This document shows, piece by piece, positions 43,156 through 47,567 of a stretch of DNA of 47,567 nt. The position numbers were made by a program, and so were the translations under genes. The first letter of the stretch is position 1. Each line of letters begins with the position of its first letter. Source of the DNA: Micromonospora sp. 15K316. Its GTDB lineage: Bacteria > Actinomycetota > Actinomycetes > Mycobacteriales > Micromonosporaceae. The notes beneath the pieces were generated by a model that did no database searches, had not been told where the DNA came from, and worked only from the letters and a program-made list of their open reading frames with translations. Location: contig NZ_SMKG01000024.1 of the NCBI RefSeq assembly GCF_004348525.1, positions 1-47,567 on the forward strand, read 5' to 3'.

Positions 43156-43668
43156 TCAGGAGGCGCGGCGTTGGCGGGGCACGATCGCCGACGGGTCACC
43201 GGCGGGACACCCCGCCAGGGCCAGCTCGGCGGCGGGCAGCTGCCCCGGGGCCAGCTCGCGGGCCGCCGCGAGCGGGAGGGTGAACCGGGCCTCGGCGGCC
43301 GGGCCGGCGACCCGTGACTCGCGCAGCATCCAGCGCACCTCGTCGGCCGTCCAGCCGAGCCGGGGCCGCGCGGCGATCTCCCGGACGAGGCGCAGGCCGG
43401 GCCCGGTGTCGTCGTCGTAGAACCGCATGCACCAGTGGTGCGCCCACATGCCGAGCGCCCGCAGCCCGTCGTCGTCGAGCGAACGGGCCAGCCGGCCGCA
43501 GGCGGTGTCGACGAAGGGCGCGGTGGGATCGCCTGGACGGTCGCGCTCGATGGCGCCGACAGCCGCGGGGGCGACGGCGCGCATCCGGCGATAGAAGCCC
43601 TGCAGGACGGCCCGGTCCAACGGAGGGTGCTCGCTCCGCGTCGCTTCCGGACCCGCCACGCTCGCCAT
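43156..43668 (-). CDS. Hypothetical protein, helical, Trp-rich
   Basis: A 170-residue protein I do not recognise. It is probably all-helical and cytoplasmic, with aromatic segments (MWAHHWCMRFYDDDTGPGLRL, LGWTADEVRWMLRE), no signal peptide and no membrane helix. ATG with GAAGGGG nearby. It follows an HxlR-type gene on the same strand at a distance of 107 bases, without clear coupling. The sense reading is supported by an ordered composition and a good start. Confidence 0.65.
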   Translation of the reverse strand: MASVAGPEATRSEHPPLDRAVLQGFYRRMRAVAPAAVGAIERDRPGDPTAPFVDTACGRLARSLDDDGLRALGMWAHHWCMRFYDDDTGPGLRLVREIAARPRLGWTADEVRWMLRESRVAGPAAEARFTLPLAAARELAPGQLPAAELALAGCPAGDPSAIVPRQRRAS

Positions 43669-43775
43669 CGCCGTACCCCTTCTTGAGTTGGTGGCCGGAC
43701 CGTACCCGCCACTACCGACACTTTCCACGGCGAGTGCGTAACCGCCCAGACGGGACGGGAGGGGACGGCGGGCAC

Positions 43776-44168
43776 TCAGTCGCGCGCCGCCTGCCCCGTC
43801 CGTGCCCGGCCACGCGGGGCGAGGCGGCGCCGGTGGCTCCAGTCGACCAAGGGCTGGAGCAGCGACATCAGCTCCTGGCCGTCGGCGGTGGGGGCGTAGC
43901 GGATCTGGACCGGGGAGGACGGGATCACCGTCCGCTCGATCAGACCGTCGGACTCCAGTTCCTTGAGGCGCTGGGCGAGCAGCCGGTCGGAGATGCCGGT
44001 CACGGCGGCTCGGTACTCGCCGAACCGGCGGGCGCCACGCAGCGCGGCCAGCAGGATCGCCCCGGTCCACCGCCGGCCGACCAGTTCCAACGAGTCCTGG
44101 AAGACCCGGCAGCCGGCGTCGTCGATGTTCTGGTAGTGCCGCAGAGCGGCGATCTCGGCGATTGTCAC
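43776..44168 (-). CDS. HxlR-type winged-helix regulator
   Basis: A 130-residue HxlR regulator (FQDSLELVGRRWTGAILLAALRGARRFGEYRAAVTGISDRLLAQRLKELESDGLIERTV). Cys20 (DAGCRVF) is the conserved N-terminal cysteine that senses oxidants or electrophiles in several HxlR proteins (YodB, HypR). GTG start just after TAATAT (minus strand), so the message may be leaderless. It is divergent from an LLM oxidoreductase operon, its probable target. Confidence 0.92.
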   Translation of the reverse strand: MTIAEIAALRHYQNIDDAGCRVFQDSLELVGRRWTGAILLAALRGARRFGEYRAAVTGISDRLLAQRLKELESDGLIERTVIPSSPVQIRYAPTADGQELMSLLQPLVDWSHRRRLAPRGRARTGQAARD

Positions 44169-44169
44169 T

Positions 44170-44184
44170 TACCAAATATTAGTA
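44170..44184. promoter_or_regulatory. HxlR operator candidate TACCAA-ATA-TTAGTA
   Basis: Near-perfect inverted repeat (one mismatch) in an A/T-rich patch two bases from the HxlR start; on the minus strand it overlaps TAATAT, a likely -10. It resembles the TAC-rich palindromes bound by HxlR regulators such as YodB and is well placed to control both divergent units. Confidence 0.55.
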
Positions 44185-44233
44185 GCTAACCTCGGGTTTG
44201 CCCACCGGCCGACCCGGCCTCACGCTTGGCTCC

Positions 44234-45133
44234 ATGACCGATTACCAGCAGCCGATCACCTTCGGCCTGAGCCTCGACCCATCGAGGGATAAACTACCCG
44301 AAACACGACAGCTCGCTCGGGCGGCCGCGGCGAGCGGCCTGGCGTACCTGGCCGTACAGGACCACGCCTACCAGCCCGGACACCTCGACACCTGGACGCT
44401 GATCAGCCACCTCGCGGCCGAGACCGAGCGGATCTCGTTCCTCACCGACGTGGCCGACCTGCAACTGCGCCCACCGACCATGCTCGCCAAGGCGGGCGCG
44501 TCGCTGAGCGTGCTCACCGGCGGCCGGATCGTCCTCGGCGTCGGCAGCGGTCCCAGCTCGGACGCCGTGGCGGCCATGGGTGGACCCCGCCGCAGCGGCG
44601 CGGAGACGATCACCTACACCGCCGAGGCGTTGCAGATCATGCGCCGGGCGCTGGCCGGGGAGGCCGTCCGCCACCTCGGCGAGCAGCACACCGTCGAGGG
44701 GTACCGGGGTGGGCCGGTGCCGCCCGAACCGGTGCCGCTCTGGCTCGGTGGCCAGCGGCCCCGCATGCTGACCGTGGCCGGCCGGTACGCCGACGGCTGG
44801 ATCTCCCCGCTCAACATCTACGTGCCACCGGCCGAGGTGCCGGCCCGTCAGCAGATCATCGACGACGCGGCCCGAGCCGCCGGACGCGATCCGGCGCAGA
44901 TCCGTCGGGTCTACAACGTCATCGGCGCGATCGGACCGCGCGGGGGCGGCACCGGCCTCGTCGGCGACGTCCAGCTCTGGGTCGACACGCTGACCCGGTG
45001 GGCCGTCGACCTCGGCTTCGACACGTTCATCTTCTGGCCGGTCGCGTCGCCGCACGCACAGCTGCGGGTGTTCGCCGAGCGGGTGGTCCCGGCCGTCCGG
45101 GAGCAGGTGCGCGAGATCAGGGAGCAGCGATGA
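44234..45133 (+). CDS. LLM-class (luciferase-like) flavin-dependent oxidoreductase
   Basis: A 299-residue TIM-barrel oxidoreductase of the F420- or FMN-dependent luciferase-like family. ASLSVLTGGRIVLGVGSG is the characteristic strand-turn, and PLWLGGQRPRMLTVAGRYADGW the C-terminal signature. F420 use is plausible in an actinomycete but unproven. It starts with ATG 66 bases from the HxlR start. Its TGA overlaps the ATG of the FAD oxidoreductase gene (ATGA), forming a two-gene operon. Confidence 0.91.
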   Translation: MTDYQQPITFGLSLDPSRDKLPETRQLARAAAASGLAYLAVQDHAYQPGHLDTWTLISHLAAETERISFLTDVADLQLRPPTMLAKAGASLSVLTGGRIVLGVGSGPSSDAVAAMGGPRRSGAETITYTAEALQIMRRALAGEAVRHLGEQHTVEGYRGGPVPPEPVPLWLGGQRPRMLTVAGRYADGWISPLNIYVPPAEVPARQQIIDDAARAAGRDPAQIRRVYNVIGAIGPRGGGTGLVGDVQLWVDTLTRWAVDLGFDTFIFWPVASPHAQLRVFAERVVPAVREQVREIREQR

Positions 45134-46458
45134 CCACCCTTCCCGAGTCACTGAGCGGCAAGCTCGTCACCCCCGGCGACGGCCGGTACGCGATGCTGCG
45201 CTCGACGTACACCACGAGACACTCGCCCGCCGGCGTCCTGCTGCCGCGGACCCCGCGGCAGGTGGTCGACGCCGTCCGCTACGCCCGGGAACGCGGCCTG
45301 CCCCTCGCCGTACGCAGCGGTGGCCACGGCCTCGCGGGCACCTCGTCCAACGACGGGGGCCTGGTGATCGACCTCTCCGCCGTGAACCGGGTCGAGGTGC
45401 TCGACGCGCGGTCCCGGCTGGTCCGGGTCGAGGCGGGCGCGCGCTGGGCGGCGGTGGCGGAGACGCTCGCCCCCTACGGCCTGGCGATCAGCTCGGGCGA
45501 CCACGGCAACGTGGGGGTGGGCGGGCTCGCCACCGGCGGCGGCGTCGGCTGGTTGGTCCGCCGATTCGGGCTGACCATAGACCGGGTCAGGGCGGTCGAG
45601 GTGGTGCTCGCGGACGGGCGGCTGATCCGCGCCGACGCCGAGCACGAGCCCGAACTGTTCTGGGTGGTCCGCGGCGCGGGCGCGGGAGCCGGCATCGTGG
45701 TGGCGTTCGAGATCGAGGCCGAGGAGATCCGTAACGTCGGGCTGGCGCAGCTCGCCGTCGAGGCCACCCCGGACGGCGCGACGGTGCGGCAGTGGGCGGA
45801 ACACCTGGCGCAGGCGCCCCGGGAGCTGAGCAGTGCCGCCGTGCTCTTCCCGCACGGGCGCAGGACCGTCATGCAGATCACCGCGGTGGTCGCCGCCGAG
45901 AGCCTGCGGCGGGCCCGCCCGCTGGTAGAGCCGCTGCTCGCCATCGGCAGGTTGCTCGACCACCGCATCGACCTGGTGCCCTACCCGGCCATGGTGCCGA
46001 CGAGCCACCTGCACGCCAACGTCGGGCAGCAGGCCAGCCTCACCACCAACGGCCTGCTCACCATGGACGGCGCCGCGGCCCGGGCGGTCACGCGGGCGGC
46101 GGGCGGGCCGAGGCCGGCGCTGGTGCAGCTGCGATCGGTGGGCGGCGCGGTCAACGACGTCGCCCCGGCGGCGACCGCGTACCCGCACCGGCACCAGGAC
46201 ACCCTGGCCGTCGGCACGGTCTTCCCGCCGCAGGGCGGGTCCGCGCTGGACGCCGCCTGGCGAGGGGTCGCGGCGCGCTCCGACGGGGCGTACGTCAACT
46301 TCGAGAGCAGGCCGGACCGGGCGGCGTTCGACCGGATCTACCCCGGCGAGACCGGACGGCGGGTGGCGGAGCTGTGGCGGCGGTACGACCCGGACGGCGT
46401 TTTCCGGTCGGCGCTGCTCGGCGGCCGGCGGGACCGTGCGGCCAGCCGGAGTCGGTGA
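45130..46458 (+). CDS. FAD-binding (PCMH/BBE-type) oxidoreductase
   Basis: A 442-residue flavoenzyme of the vanillyl-alcohol/berberine-bridge family. LPLAVRSGGHGLAG is the FAD pyrophosphate loop, where the His gives the 8-alpha-histidyl link. ISSGDHGNVGVGGLATGGGVGWLVRRFGL follows, without the Cys that makes the second covalent link in bicovalent members. The C-terminus YVNFESRPDRAAFDRIY and ELWRRYDPDGVF is the BBE segment. It is translationally coupled to the LLM enzyme, so both may act on one substrate under HxlR control. Confidence 0.9.
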   Translation: MTTLPESLSGKLVTPGDGRYAMLRSTYTTRHSPAGVLLPRTPRQVVDAVRYARERGLPLAVRSGGHGLAGTSSNDGGLVIDLSAVNRVEVLDARSRLVRVEAGARWAAVAETLAPYGLAISSGDHGNVGVGGLATGGGVGWLVRRFGLTIDRVRAVEVVLADGRLIRADAEHEPELFWVVRGAGAGAGIVVAFEIEAEEIRNVGLAQLAVEATPDGATVRQWAEHLAQAPRELSSAAVLFPHGRRTVMQITAVVAAESLRRARPLVEPLLAIGRLLDHRIDLVPYPAMVPTSHLHANVGQQASLTTNGLLTMDGAAARAVTRAAGGPRPALVQLRSVGGAVNDVAPAATAYPHRHQDTLAVGTVFPPQGGSALDAAWRGVAARSDGAYVNFESRPDRAAFDRIYPGETGRRVAELWRRYDPDGVFRSALLGGRRDRAASRSR

Positions 46459-46552
46459 CGGCACGGCCGGGCGCGGCAGGGTCCGACCGGCGGCACGCCC
46501 ACGTCCGATTCCCGCCAGCCGGCGCGCCGCCGGCGGGGGCATCATCGGTGTC

Positions 46553-47567
46553 GTGGAGTTGGACTTCGAGCGGTGCTACCGGGCGGTCGACAGCCGTGAC
46601 CAGCGGTTCGACGGCTGGTTCTACACCGGCGTGACGTCGACCGGGATCTACTGCCGGCCGTCCTGCCCGGCCACCACCCCGAAGCGGCAGAACGTCCGGT
46701 TCTTCCCGTCGGCGGCGGCCGCGCAGGGGGCGGGGCTCCGGGCGTGCCGCCGCTGCCGGCCCGACGCCGCGCCCGGCTCACCCCAGTGGGACGTACGTGC
46801 CGACGTGGTCGGCCGGGCCATGCGGCTGATCGCGGACGGGGTGGTGGACCGGGAGGGCGTGCCCGGGTTGGCCACCCGGCTCGGCTACACCGAGCGGCAC
46901 CTGCACCGGATGCTGCACGCCGAGGTCGGGGCGGGACCGCTCGCGCTGGCCCGGGCGCAGCGGGCGCAGACCGCCCGGATCCTGATCGAGACGACCGGGC
47001 TCGGCATGGCGGAGGTCGCGTTCGCGGCCGGGTTCGGCAGCGTACGGCAGTTCAACGACACGGTTCGGGAGGTCTACGGCGTACCGCCGACCGAGCTGCG
47101 CCGGGCGCGTGGCGGGCGGCGGGTCGTGGGCGGCGCGGGAACGATCACGCTCCGGCTCGCCTACCGGCCGCCGCTGCACGCCACCGCGTTGCTGGACTTC
47201 CTCGCGCTGCGCGCGCTGCCCGGTGTGGAGGAGGTCCGGGACGGGACGTACCGCCGGGGGCTGCGGCTGCCGCACGGCGCGGGCGAGGCGGCGTTGACCC
47301 CGGCGGACGGTCACGTGTCGGCGGTGCTGCGCCTGACCGACATGCGTGACCTGGCCCCGGCGGTGGCCCGCTGCCGCCGCCTGCTCGACCTCGACGCCGA
47401 TCCGGGGGCCGTGGACGGCACGCTCGCCGCGGATCCGGCGTTCGCCGCGGCCGTCGCGGCCGAACCCGGTATCCGGCTGCCCCGTGCGGTGGACGGCTTG
47501 GAGATGGCGGTGCGCGCGATCGTCGGCCAACAGGTCTCGGTGACCTCCGCCCGTACCACCCTGACCC
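46553..47567 (+). CDS. Ada-like N-terminus plus AlkA DNA glycosylase, cut by the window edge
   Basis: An open frame of at least 338 residues running off the right edge. Residues 1-75 form an Ada zinc domain with CRPSC and CRRC (Cys34, 38, 65, 68; Cys34 would be the methyl acceptor from phosphotriesters). An AraC-type HTH follows at about 85-165 (LATRLGYTERHLHRMLHAEVG, AEVAFAAGFGSVRQFNDTVRE). An AlkA N-terminal domain begins near 195, and the helix-hairpin-helix region VDGLEMAVRAIVGQQVSVTSAR is reached before the edge. This is the AdaA-AlkA fusion for alkylation repair known in actinobacteria. GTG start. The catalytic Asp and C-terminus lie outside the window. Confidence 0.92.
   Translation, partial: MELDFERCYRAVDSRDQRFDGWFYTGVTSTGIYCRPSCPATTPKRQNVRFFPSAAAAQGAGLRACRRCRPDAAPGSPQWDVRADVVGRAMRLIADGVVDREGVPGLATRLGYTERHLHRMLHAEVGAGPLALARAQRAQTARILIETTGLGMAEVAFAAGFGSVRQFNDTVREVYGVPPTELRRARGGRRVVGGAGTITLRLAYRPPLHATALLDFLALRALPGVEEVRDGTYRRGLRLPHGAGEAALTPADGHVSAVLRLTDMRDLAPAVARCRRLLDLDADPGAVDGTLAADPAFAAAVAAEPGIRLPRAVDGLEMAVRAIVGQQVSVTSARTTLT

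Noticed and set aside
43776..46458. HxlR, LLM and FAD oxidoreductase as part of a secondary-metabolite gene cluster
   Set aside because: No synthase, transporter or other tailoring genes nearby; the flanks are ordinary repair and peptidase genes.

Overview
The window is a GC-rich (estimated above 70% by eye), high-coding-density piece of an actinomycete chromosome. Many genes start with GTG or TTG, genes are often coupled by 1-4 base overlaps (GTGA, ATGA, TGATG), and a mycothiol gene (mshB) and actinobacterial-type DapD and DapC are present. Together these point to the Micromonosporaceae (Micromonospora/Salinispora-like); the genus is inference. I see no phage, insertion sequence, CRISPR array, rRNA or tRNA.

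Region 1 (1-4.0 kb): two tandem LOG-family phosphoribohydrolases, a 56-residue orphan, then divergent dapE and dapD of the succinylase lysine/DAP pathway. Region 2 (4.0-12.1 kb): a secreted 1111-residue subtilase, a maltose-type O-acetyltransferase, a large membrane protein whose lipase-like motifs lie on both sides of a multi-pass insert, and a SIMPL protein coupled to a P-loop kinase. Region 3 (12.1-17.7 kb): tyrA, dapC and a 7Fe ferredoxin (dapC appears to start at CTG), a GNAT protein, small membrane proteins and mshB. The mshB, ferredoxin-dapC, dapE/dapD, LOG order resembles the mycobacterial mshB to dapD neighbourhood. Region 4 (17.8-26.2 kb): an S9 prolyl oligopeptidase beside a five-gene oligopeptide ABC importer (ATPase, ATPase, permease, permease, binding lipoprotein), a plausible peptide uptake and degradation group.

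Region 5 (26.4-29.7 kb): an internally deleted Uma2 remnant and a tldD/tldE-like metalloprotease pair. Region 6 (30.0-33.8 kb): a three-gene succinate dehydrogenase/fumarate reductase operon of the mycobacterial Sdh1 type, with a long SdhB tail. Region 7 (33.9-46.5 kb): small accessory and stress genes with local regulators: MutT, a pterin-dehydratase-like protein, LysR divergent from a DUF1801-VOC pair, PH-domain protein, methyltransferase, ArsR-SRPBCC, CMD protein, GNAT, threonine aldolase, ychF, peptidase E, and HxlR divergent from an LLM oxidoreductase and FAD oxidoreductase pair. The right edge cuts an Ada/AlkA-type DNA repair gene.

The most distinctive non-coding signals are a recurring gene-junction element of about 55-60 bp that supplies the upstream stop codon and the downstream Shine-Dalgarno region, a matched pair of CATAC/GTATG palindromes, an ArsR promoter/operator in front of a leaderless GTG, and several long perfect hairpins between convergent genes.
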